Positions 1-5,833 of a stretch of DNA of 6,990 bases are shown one piece after another. The position numbers and the translations under genes were made by a program. The notes under the pieces were generated by a model, which made no database searches, had not been told where the DNA came from, and saw nothing but the letters and a program-made list of their open reading frames with translations. Source of the DNA: Pseudomonadota bacterium (GTDB lineage Bacteria > Pseudomonadota > Gammaproteobacteria > Burkholderiales > Burkholderiaceae_C); NCBI GenBank assembly GCA_023460715.1, contig JAEWPH010000119.1:1-6990 (forward strand), in the 5' to 3' direction. How positions within the stretch are numbered: position 1 is the stretch's first letter; each line of letters opens with the position of its first letter.

Positions 1-814
1 GGACGTGCGCGCGGTGCCCGGGCGGGGCACGGAGGGCCGCGTGCAGGGCCAGACCTGGCGCGTGGGCAGCCTGCGCTGGATGGACGAACTGGGTCTGCCG
101 CTGGGCGCGCTGGAGGCGCGGGCCCACGCGCTGCAGGCCGAGGGCGCGACCGTATCGGCCGTGGCCGTGGCCGTGCGCACGGAAGCCGGCGAAGCCGTGT
201 GCGCGCTGCTGGCCTTCGGCGACGTGCCCAAGCCGGGGGCGCAAGCAGCCCTGCGGGCGCTGCGCCAGCGCGGCATCCGCACGGTCATGATCTCCGGCGA
301 CAACCGGGGCGCGGCCGAGGCCATGGCCCGGCGCCTGGGTCTGGACCCGGCGGCCGGCGAGGTGCTGGCCGAGGTGCTGCCGGGCGACAAGGCCGCCGCC
401 ATCGCCGCCCTAAGGCGCGAAGGCCACCTTGGGGGGCAGCGACCCAGCGCAGCGGCGGAGCGTGGGGGCCACCATACCGTCGCGATGGTGGGTGATGGGG
501 TGAACGACGCGCCTGCGCTGGCGGCGGCGGATGTGGGCATGGCGATGGGCAACGGCGCGGATGTGGCCATGCATGCGGCGGGCGTCACACTCATGCGGGG
601 TGATCCGCAGCTGGTGGCCGCCGCGCTGGAGATTTCGCACCGCACCGTGCTTAAGATCCGGCAGAACCTGTTCTGGGCCTTCGCCTACAACGTGGCCGGC
701 ATCCCCTTGGCCGCGCTGGGGTATCTGAGCCCGGTGGTGGCGGGTGCCGCCATGGCGCTCAGCTCCGTGAGCGTGATGGCGAACGCTTTGCTATTGAAGC
801 GCTGGCGGATGTGA
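1..814 (+). CDS. copA: Cu(I)-type P1B ATPase (CopA family), C-terminal part, 5' truncated by window edge
   Basis: This is the C-terminal ~270 residues of a heavy-metal P-type ATPase, an inner-membrane pump that uses ATP to export metal from the cytoplasm. The frame is open to the left edge (codons in phase from base 2). The GTG at 5 is therefore not the start, and the N-terminal metal-binding domain, CPC helix and DKTGT site lie outside. Numbering from that GTG, I see the P-domain motif ISGDN (96-100), LPGDK (125-129) and the hinge MVGDGVNDAP (161-170). Two C-terminal membrane helices follow at about 222-243 and 246-265. They carry Y228-N229 and M250...S254, the TM7 'YN' and TM8 'MxxxS' ligands known for Cu(I) transporters; this supports CopA over ZntA. 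An odd insertion occupies residues about 141-157 (see the repeat at 422-473), just before the hinge motif. Family assignment is firm and Cu(I) specificity is likely. Whether the protein is active with the insertion is unknown. Confidence 0.9.
   Translation, partial: DVRAVPGRGTEGRVQGQTWRVGSLRWMDELGLPLGALEARAHALQAEGATVSAVAVAVRTEAGEAVCALLAFGDVPKPGAQAALRALRQRGIRTVMISGDNRGAAEAMARRLGLDPAAGEVLAEVLPGDKAAAIAALRREGHLGGQRPSAAAERGGHHTVAMVGDGVNDAPALAAADVGMAMGNGADVAMHAAGVTLMRGDPQLVAAALEISHRTVLKIRQNLFWAFAYNVAGIPLAALGYLSPVVAGAAMALSSVSVMANALLLKRWRM
422..473. repeat. Short repeat-like element inserted in frame within the P-type ATPase gene
   Basis: Between the LPGDK and GDGVNDAP motifs, family members normally have a short link of the form LRxEG-H-TVAMVGDG. 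Here about 15-17 extra residues rich in Gly, Arg, Ala and His appear. The DNA of this stretch begins and ends with the same 7-mer GGCCACC (422-428 and 467-473), exactly 45 bp apart. Removing one copy plus the interior restores a normal link (REG-HH-TVAMVGDG) without changing frame. The ends also form an imperfect inverted repeat: 422-428 against 464-470 pairs 6 of 7. From memory, the interior (a G-run, CAGCGACCC, then GCGGCGGAGCG and a second G-run) resembles a short dispersed repeat common between genes in Comamonadaceae. That match is recalled, not searched. Confidence 0.6.
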
Positions 815-851
815 CAAATACCTATGCCGCGGCCGCGTGGGTCTGGCAAAC

Positions 852-868
852 TGCAACGTTTTGTTGCA
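852..868. other. Perfect 6-bp dyad in the spacer before the chemoreceptor gene
   Basis: TGCAAC (852-857) and GTTGCA (863-868) are perfect inverted repeats separated by GTTTT. No T-run follows, so this is not a typical intrinsic terminator for the ATPase gene. It could be an operator half-site pair, an mRNA hairpin or chance. The stretch is noticeably more A/T-rich than its surroundings. Confidence 0.35.
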
Positions 869-874
869 ATACCT

Positions 875-892
875 GCGCGCGCTGTGGCGCGC
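875..892. other. GC-only hairpin just upstream of the chemoreceptor ribosome binding site
   Basis: GCGCGC (875-880) and GCGCGC (887-892) can pair around the loop GCTGTG. The hairpin ends 12 bases before the AAGGA ribosome binding site. It could modulate initiation, or it may simply reflect the high GC content. No T-run follows, so termination is unlikely. Confidence 0.25.
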
Positions 893-904
893 CGCGATAA
901 GCGT

Positions 905-909
905 AAGGA
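905..909 (+). promoter_or_regulatory. Ribosome binding site that fixes the chemoreceptor start at 918
   Basis: AAGGA lies 8 bases before the ATG at 918. The in-frame ATG at 909 overlaps this Shine-Dalgarno sequence. The one at 837 would add a non-membrane leader and has no comparable site in front of it. Start 918 also gives the usual short basic N-terminus before the first membrane helix. Confidence 0.7.
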
Positions 910-917
910 TGACGACC

Positions 918-2561
918 ATGAATTTGTTTTCGCTCATGCGGCTGTTCACCATCCGGTTCCGGATGATTGGAGCCATCGGTGTAGTGCTGGCGTTGCTGGG
1001 GTTGCTGGGCGGTGCGGGCATGCTGGGCATGTTCCGCATCTATTCCATGAGCGAAGACTTCATTGGTCACTCGTATGCCGAAGTGGGCTACCTCGCGCAG
1101 CTGCGCGGCGAGATGGGGGCCATCCGCCAGTACGAGAAGGACATGATCATCCAGTACGAGAAGCCCGAAGGCGTGAAGCAGGCGCACACGCAGTGGCTGG
1201 CCGCGCTGGACCGTGCCAAGCAGGTGGCCGCGCGCTTCGAGCGCCTGTCGGGCATCTCGGACACGAACTTCGCGCAGGAGATCGTGCGCCGCCTGGACAG
1301 CTACCGCGACCAGTTCGCCCACGTGGCGCGCCAGCTGGAGTCCGGCGGCTACGACACGGCCACGATTGCCAACCGCATGAGCGGCAAGGCCGTGGCCGAA
1401 TTCGGCGAGGCCGACAAGCTGCTGCTGGCGCTGGACACGCGCCTGCGCGCCGAGGTGGACAGCGTCATCAAGAACCAGGAGAGCGCCGCGCAGCAGACCA
1501 AGTGGCTGTTCCTGCTGGCCGTGCTGATCACCGTGGTGGTGGTGGTGCCGCTGACCCTGCTGAACATGGTGTCCATCGTGCGCCCGCTGGTGGCCGCGCG
1601 GGCCCTGGCCCAGTCCATCGCCAAGGGCGATCTGTCGCAGCGCATGCAGGTGGAGGGCAAGGACGAAGTGGCCGATCTGCAGCGCTCGCTGGTGGAGATG
1701 CAGAACAGCCTGAGCGCGCTGGTGTCCCAGGTACGCGATTCGAGCGGCAACATCGCCACGGCCAGCCAGGAGATCGCCACCGGCAACCAGGATCTGTCCG
1801 CCCGCACCGAGCAGACCGCCAGCAACGCCCAGGAGGCCGTGGCCTCGCTGGCCCAGCTCACGGCGACGGTGCAGCAGACGGCGTCGTCGTCGCAGGTGGC
1901 CAACCAGCTGGTCAGCTCGGCGTCGGGCATCGCCACGCGCGGCGGCAGCGTCGTGCAGCAGGCCGTGTCCAGCATGCATGAGATCTCGGCGTCCAGCCGC
2001 AAGATCAGCGACATCATCGGCCTGATCGATTCCATCGCCTTCCAGACCAACATCCTGGCGCTGAACGCGGCCGTGGAAGCGGCCCGCGCGGGCGAGCAGG
2101 GCCGCGGCTTTGCGGTGGTGGCCAGCGAAGTGCGCAGCCTGGCGCAGCGCAGCGCTGCCGCGGCCAGCGACATCAAGGGCCTGATCAGCACCAGCGTGTC
2201 GGCCGTGGATGGCGGTGTGCGCCACGTGGAAGACGCCGGCAAGGCCATGAAGGAGATCGTGGACAGCGTGCAGCGCGTGTCCGACATCATCGGCGAGATC
2301 AATTCGGCCGCTGCCGAGCAGGCCACCGGCATCGGCCAGGTGAACAGCTCCGTGGGCGAGATCGACCGCATGACGCAGCAGAACGCCGCGCTGGTGGAAG
2401 AGTCTGCCGCCGCGGCCGAGTCGCTGCGCGAGCAGGCCGCACGCCTGTCGCAGGTGGTGCAGCAGTTCCACCTGGGCGATGCCCATCCGGCAGGGGCTGC
2501 CGGGCACCCCGCACCGGCCACGCTCGCCGCCGGCCGCGCTCCGGCGCTGCTGCCGGCCTGA
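918..2561 (+). CDS. Methyl-accepting chemotaxis protein (transmembrane, 4HB-type sensor, HAMP, MA domain)
   Basis: A complete inner-membrane chemoreceptor of 547 residues. It senses a periplasmic signal and controls CheA through CheW, setting flagellar rotation bias. From the start at 918: a short basic N-terminus, TM1 at about 14-37, a mainly helical periplasmic domain of about 38-195 resembling the 4HB_MCP fold (with the segment EKDMIIQYEKPE often seen in Burkholderiales receptors), TM2 at about 197-219, HAMP at about 220-269 (KGDLSQRM...GKDEVADLQ), then the long coiled-coil signalling domain. The conserved hairpin tip is at about 369-413, with AFQTNILALNAAVEAARAGE. The periplasmic domain contains no Cys and only a few His, so nothing points to metal sensing. 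The tail is Ala/Pro-rich and lacks the NWETF-type CheR-docking pentapeptide. It lies 103 bp after the ATPase gene on the same strand and ends in a strong terminator; co-transcription is possible. The ligand is unknown. Confidence 0.95.
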   Translation: MNLFSLMRLFTIRFRMIGAIGVVLALLGLLGGAGMLGMFRIYSMSEDFIGHSYAEVGYLAQLRGEMGAIRQYEKDMIIQYEKPEGVKQAHTQWLAALDRAKQVAARFERLSGISDTNFAQEIVRRLDSYRDQFAHVARQLESGGYDTATIANRMSGKAVAEFGEADKLLLALDTRLRAEVDSVIKNQESAAQQTKWLFLLAVLITVVVVVPLTLLNMVSIVRPLVAARALAQSIAKGDLSQRMQVEGKDEVADLQRSLVEMQNSLSALVSQVRDSSGNIATASQEIATGNQDLSARTEQTASNAQEAVASLAQLTATVQQTASSSQVANQLVSSASGIATRGGSVVQQAVSSMHEISASSRKISDIIGLIDSIAFQTNILALNAAVEAARAGEQGRGFAVVASEVRSLAQRSAAAASDIKGLISTSVSAVDGGVRHVEDAGKAMKEIVDSVQRVSDIIGEINSAAAEQATGIGQVNSSVGEIDRMTQQNAALVEESAAAAESLREQAARLSQVVQQFHLGDAHPAGAAGHPAPATLAAGRAPALLPA

Positions 2562-2588
2562 GCGGCGCGGCCGCCGCAGGGCCGCAGG
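2562..2588. repeat. GC dyad and 8-bp tandem duplication after the chemoreceptor stop
   Basis: GCGGC (2562-2566) pairs with GCCGC (2573-2577). The octamer GCCGCAGG is then present twice in direct tandem (2573-2580 and 2581-2588). These lie between the stop codon and the terminator hairpin. No function is evident. Confidence 0.4.
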
Positions 2589-2628
2589 ACGCGAACGCTC
2601 TGCCGCGTGGCGGCTTCGCAGAAACACC

Positions 2629-2657
2629 AAGGGCGCCCCGCAGGGCGCCCTTTTTTT
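2629..2657 (+). terminator. Intrinsic terminator of the chemoreceptor gene
   Basis: AAGGGCGCC (2629-2637) and GGCGCCCTT (2644-2652) form a perfect stem. It extends to 10 pairs around the tetraloop CGCA and is followed by an uninterrupted run of seven T (2651-2657). It sits 68 bases after the chemoreceptor stop. In the other direction there are only two T after the stem, so it should act mainly on plus-strand transcripts. Confidence 0.92.
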
Positions 2658-2661
2658 CGCC

Positions 2662-2679
2662 CTGCCGGCGGGCCGGCAG
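2662..2679. other. Near-perfect palindrome between the convergent genes
   Basis: CTGCCGGC (2662-2669) and GCCGGCAG (2672-2679) flank two G. It is a strong dyad but has no T-run on either strand. It might help stop or stabilise the 3' end of the minus-strand pump transcript, though it lies 65-82 bases beyond that gene's stop. Confidence 0.35.
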
Positions 2680-2689
2680 CCACCGCCGG

Positions 2690-2714
2690 GGCACCGGGAT
2701 ACCGGGATGGTGCC
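2690..2714. repeat. Tandem octamer inside a hairpin-forming segment
   Basis: ACCGGGAT occurs twice in direct tandem (2693-2700, 2701-2708). Flanking GGCACC (2690-2695) and GGTGCC (2709-2714) can pair, putting most of the duplicated unit in the loop. Function unknown. Confidence 0.4.
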
Positions 2715-2721
2715 GAAGGGA

Positions 2722-2739
2722 GCGGCCTCCGGGGGCCGC
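2722..2739 (-). terminator. Possible weak hairpin downstream of the RND pump gene
   Basis: GCGGCC (2722-2727) and GGCCGC (2734-2739) form a 6-bp GC stem 4 bases past the pump stop codon. On the minus strand no T-run follows. If it terminates, it would be a non-canonical or Rho-assisted site. This call is weak. Confidence 0.25.
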
Positions 2740-2743
2740 GGGC

Positions 2744-5700
2744 TCACGCCGCGGTGGGCTGGCCTGAGGGGGCCCGCTCCTTCGGTCCGAACCACGCCAC
2801 GTACAGCGCCGGCAGCACCACCAGCGTGAGCAGCGTCGCGGTCACCAGCCCGCCGATGACCACGATGGCCAGGGGCCGCTGCGTCTCCGAGCCGATCTCG
2901 TGCGAGAGCGCCATGGGCAGCAGGCCCAGCATCGCGAGCAGGGCGGTCATGAGCACGGTACGCAGGCGCTGCATGGAGCCCTGGCGCACGGCCTCGACCA
3001 CGCTCGCACCGCCCGCCTGGAGCTGCTGGAACACCGACAGCATCACCACGCCGTTGAGCACCGCCTGGCCCGACAGCGCGATGAAGCCGATGGCCGCCGA
3101 CACCGACAGCGGAATGCCGAAGACCCAGAGCGCGACGAAGCCGCCGATGAGCGCCAGGGGCACGTTGATGAGGATCAGCGACGCCATCTTGAACGACTTG
3201 AAGGCGTCGAACAGCAGCACGAAGATCAGCAGCAGCGAGATGGGCACGACCACCGACAGGCGCTTCATGGCGCGTTCCTGGTTCTCGAACTCGCCCGACC
3301 AGTTGACCTGGTAGCCCGCCGGCAGCGGCACGTTCGCCTGCACGCGGTTCTGCATGTCCTTCACGACCGAGCCCATGTCGCGGTCCTTGATGAAGATGCC
3401 GATGGCCATGGTGCGGCGGCCGGCCTCGCGGGCGATGTTCATGGCGCCGCTGGTCTCGCGGATGCGGGCCACGCTGCCCAGCGTGGTGTAGCCGCCGTCC
3501 GGCGTGGCGATGGGCGTGTCGGGCAGGCGGGAGAGCGCGCGGCGGTCTTCCGGCATGCGCACCGCCACGGCGAACTTGCGCTCGCCCTCCCACAGGTTGG
3601 TGGTGGTCTTGCCCGCGAGCGCGGCTTCGATCACGTCCTGGATGTCGCCCACGTTCAGGCCGTAGCGCGCGGCGCGGTCGCGGTCGATGTCGATCACCAA
3701 TTGCGGCAGGTCGCCCAGGCGGTCGATCTCGGCGCGGTACACGCCGGGCACCTGGCGGATCTCGCTTTCGATGGACTGCGTCAGGCGCTTGAGCTGCACC
3801 AGGTCGTCGCCGGCCACCTTGATGACGATCTGTCCGTCGATCTGCGAGATCGATTCGAGCACGTTGTCGCGGATGGGCTGGGAGAACGCGGGCTCCATGC
3901 CGGGAATGGCGGAGACGGCACGGTCCATCTCCTCGATGAGCTGCGCATGCGTGAGGCCGGGGCGCCACTGCTCGGCGGGCTTCACGTCCACGAAGACCTC
4001 GGCCATGGAGATGGTCTTGGGATCGGTGCCGTCCTCGGGCTGCCCGGCCTTGGAGACCGTGGTGCGCACCTCGGGCACGGTGCGCAGGGCCTGCCGGACC
4101 TGGCGCAGCATGCGCGCCGCCTCGTCGTTGGAGACGCTGGCCGGCAGGCGCACGTTGACCCAGATGGTGCCTTCGTCCAATTCGGGCAGGAACTCCGAGC
4201 CCAGGCGCGAGGCCGCCACCAGCGCCAGCCCGAACACCGCCAGCGCCACCACCACCACCGTGCGGCGGCGGTTCAAGGCCCAGTCCAGCACCGGCGCGTA
4301 GGCGCGCTTGGCAAAGCCCACCACCCGGTTGTCCCCGTGCGGCAGCTTTCTGCGCAGCATCCAGTAGGCCAGCAGCGGCACCAGGGTGAGCGAGAAGATC
4401 AGCGAGCCGATGAGCGCGGTGGTGACCGACAGCGCCATGGGCTGGAAGATGCGGCCCTCGTGGCGCTGCAGCGCGAAGATGGGGATGTGCGCCGCGATGA
4501 TGATGAGCATCGAGAACAGCGTGGGCCGGCCCACTTCGCCCGCCGCTTCGATGATGGTGTCGCGCCGGTCGCGGTCGTCCATCTCCTCGCCGCGCTCGGC
4601 CAGGCGGTGCATGATGTTCTCGATCACGATCACCGCGCCGTCCACGATGATGCCGAAGTCCATGGCCCCCAGGCTCAGCAGGTTGGCCGGCACGCCCATC
4701 ACCTTGAGGCCCATGAACGTGGCCAGCAGCGACAGTGGAATCACCACCACCACGGCCAGGCTGGCGCGCAGGTTGGACAGGAACAGGTACAGCACCAGCG
4801 ACACCAGCAGCGCACCCTCCACGAGGTTGCGGAACACGGTGGTGAGCGTCTTGTCCATCAGCCACGTGCGGTCGTAGAACGGCACGATCTGCACGTCCGG
4901 CGGCAGGCCGCGCGCGTTCAGGTCGGCGATCTTGTCCTTGACGTTCTTGAGCACCACGCTCGCGTTCTCGCCCTTGCGCATGACGACGATGCCGGTCACC
5001 ACGTCGTCGTCGTCGTCCTGCCCCACGGTGCCCAGGCGCGGGACCGCGCCCACCTTCACCTGGGCCACGTCGCGGATCAGCACGGGCGTGCCGCCGTGCG
5101 CGGCCACGACGATGCGGCCGATGTCCTCGCTCGACTGCAGCAGGCCGATGCCGCGGATGGCGTACTGCTGTGCGCCCTGCGCCACATAGCTGCCGCCGGC
5201 GTTGGCATTGCCGCGGCCCAGCGCATCCAGCAGGTTCTGGAAGGTGAGCTTGTACGCGCGCAGCCTGTCCAGGTCGGGCTGCACCTCGTATTGCTTGATC
5301 GAGCCGCCCATGGCCACCACGTCGGCCACGCCGGGCACCTGGCGCAGCGCCCGCTCCACGGTCCAGTCCTCGGTGGTGCGCAGGTCGGTGGTGGAGTGCC
5401 CGTCGCCCTTGACGCGGTAGCGCATGATTTCGCCCACCGGCGTCGCGTTGGGGGCGATATCGGCTTCCACGCCCGGCGGCAGGTCCACGCCTCGCAGGCG
5501 CTCGCTGACCTGCTGGCGCACCAGGTTGACGTTGGCGTTGTCGTCGTACGTGACCACGGTGAACGACAGGCCGAACTGCGTGTGCGAGAACACGCGGATG
5601 GCATTGGGCAGGCCGGACAGCGCCACCTCGATGGGCAGGGTGACCTGCTTTTCCACCTCTTCGGCGGCGCGCCCGGGGTACAGCGCGATGATGGTGACCT

Positions 5701-5833
5701 GCGTGTCGGTCACGTCGGGGAAGGCCTCCACCGACAGGTTCTTGAAGGCCATGACGCCCGCAAGAGCGAACAGCAGCACGCCCAGCACGATGAACAGCGG
5801 CTGGTGCACCGCGAAGTGGATGAGGCGATTCAT
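2744..5833 (-). CDS. Heavy-metal efflux RND transporter, inner-membrane pump subunit (CzcA/CusA superfamily, divalent-cation-type motif)
   Basis: A complete 1029-residue proton-driven pump of the HME-RND family, the inner-membrane part of a three-part efflux complex. It has the RND layout: TM1 at about 10-30, a large periplasmic porter domain to about 335, TM2-TM6 at about 336-495, TM7 at about 525-542, a second periplasmic domain to about 858, and TM8-TM12 at about 860-1014. The TM4 signature DFGIIVDGAVIVIEN (392-406) carries D392, D398 and E405. Their spacing matches the essential acidic residues of CzcA (D402, D408, E415), whereas Cu/Ag pumps of the CusA type have a different TM4 sequence. 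Compared by memory with CusA, only one of the three porter methionines seems kept (M610); the others look replaced by Val or Asn, and by E660. A Zn, Co, Ni or Cd substrate is thus more likely than Cu, but this remains an inference. The start ATG overlaps the adaptor stop as ATGA. An in-phase run of five Asp codons lies at 273-277. Confidence 0.93.
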   Translation of the reverse strand: MNRLIHFAVHQPLFIVLGVLLFALAGVMAFKNLSVEAFPDVTDTQVTIIALYPGRAAEEVEKQVTLPIEVALSGLPNAIRVFSHTQFGLSFTVVTYDDNANVNLVRQQVSERLRGVDLPPGVEADIAPNATPVGEIMRYRVKGDGHSTTDLRTTEDWTVERALRQVPGVADVVAMGGSIKQYEVQPDLDRLRAYKLTFQNLLDALGRGNANAGGSYVAQGAQQYAIRGIGLLQSSEDIGRIVVAAHGGTPVLIRDVAQVKVGAVPRLGTVGQDDDDDVVTGIVVMRKGENASVVLKNVKDKIADLNARGLPPDVQIVPFYDRTWLMDKTLTTVFRNLVEGALLVSLVLYLFLSNLRASLAVVVVIPLSLLATFMGLKVMGVPANLLSLGAMDFGIIVDGAVIVIENIMHRLAERGEEMDDRDRRDTIIEAAGEVGRPTLFSMLIIIAAHIPIFALQRHEGRIFQPMALSVTTALIGSLIFSLTLVPLLAYWMLRRKLPHGDNRVVGFAKRAYAPVLDWALNRRRTVVVVALAVFGLALVAASRLGSEFLPELDEGTIWVNVRLPASVSNDEAARMLRQVRQALRTVPEVRTTVSKAGQPEDGTDPKTISMAEVFVDVKPAEQWRPGLTHAQLIEEMDRAVSAIPGMEPAFSQPIRDNVLESISQIDGQIVIKVAGDDLVQLKRLTQSIESEIRQVPGVYRAEIDRLGDLPQLVIDIDRDRAARYGLNVGDIQDVIEAALAGKTTTNLWEGERKFAVAVRMPEDRRALSRLPDTPIATPDGGYTTLGSVARIRETSGAMNIAREAGRRTMAIGIFIKDRDMGSVVKDMQNRVQANVPLPAGYQVNWSGEFENQERAMKRLSVVVPISLLLIFVLLFDAFKSFKMASLILINVPLALIGGFVALWVFGIPLSVSAAIGFIALSGQAVLNGVVMLSVFQQLQAGGASVVEAVRQGSMQRLRTVLMTALLAMLGLLPMALSHEIGSETQRPLAIVVIGGLVTATLLTLVVLPALYVAWFGPKERAPSGQPTAA
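5003..5017. repeat. (GTC)5 trinucleotide run inside the RND pump gene
   Basis: Five perfect GTC units on the plus strand, read as five consecutive GAC Asp codons on the minus strand (residues 273-277 of the pump). An acidic stretch is common at this place in the family, so the protein feature itself is ordinary. The perfect codon repetition could vary in length by slippage. Confidence 0.7.
5830..5833 (-). other. ATGA stop/start overlap joining adaptor and pump genes
   Basis: On the minus strand the adaptor ends ...GCC CCA TGA and the pump starts ATG AAT CGC, sharing four bases. Such overlaps usually mean translational coupling and a shared transcript, consistent with the fixed subunit ratio of tripartite pumps. 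Confidence 0.9.

Noticed and set aside
5..814. A short stand-alone protein starting at the GTG at position 5.
   Set aside because: The frame is open to the edge and the motifs are those of the second half of a P-type ATPase, so the start lies outside the window.
794..822. A sigma-70-like promoter at the end of the ATPase gene (TTGAAG, 17-base gap, AAATAC).
   Set aside because: The -10 match is poor, and a single weak match in this length is not convincing without mapping data.
893..900. A sigma-28 flagellar promoter -10 element (CGCGATAA) before the chemoreceptor.
   Set aside because: It matches only 6 of 8 positions, no TAAA-like -35 is found about 15 bases upstream, and a start point there would fall on the ribosome binding site.
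837..917. An N-terminal extension of the chemoreceptor from the ATG at 837 or 909.
   Set aside because: The best Shine-Dalgarno site (905-909) points to 918, the ATG at 909 overlaps it, and the extra residues do not resemble a receptor N-terminus.
1349..2683. A 444-codon minus-strand frame opposite the chemoreceptor signalling domain.
   Set aside because: It is antisense to highly conserved MA-domain codons, has a Ser/Ala/Cys-rich low-complexity translation, and crosses the terminator hairpin.
822..4865. A 4-kb open frame on the minus strand across the chemoreceptor, the gap and most of the pump.
   Set aside because: It is antisense to one real gene and in another frame of the other. Its translation is low-complexity Gly/Arg/His/Ala without domains; high GC with strong third-position bias suppresses stops in such frames.
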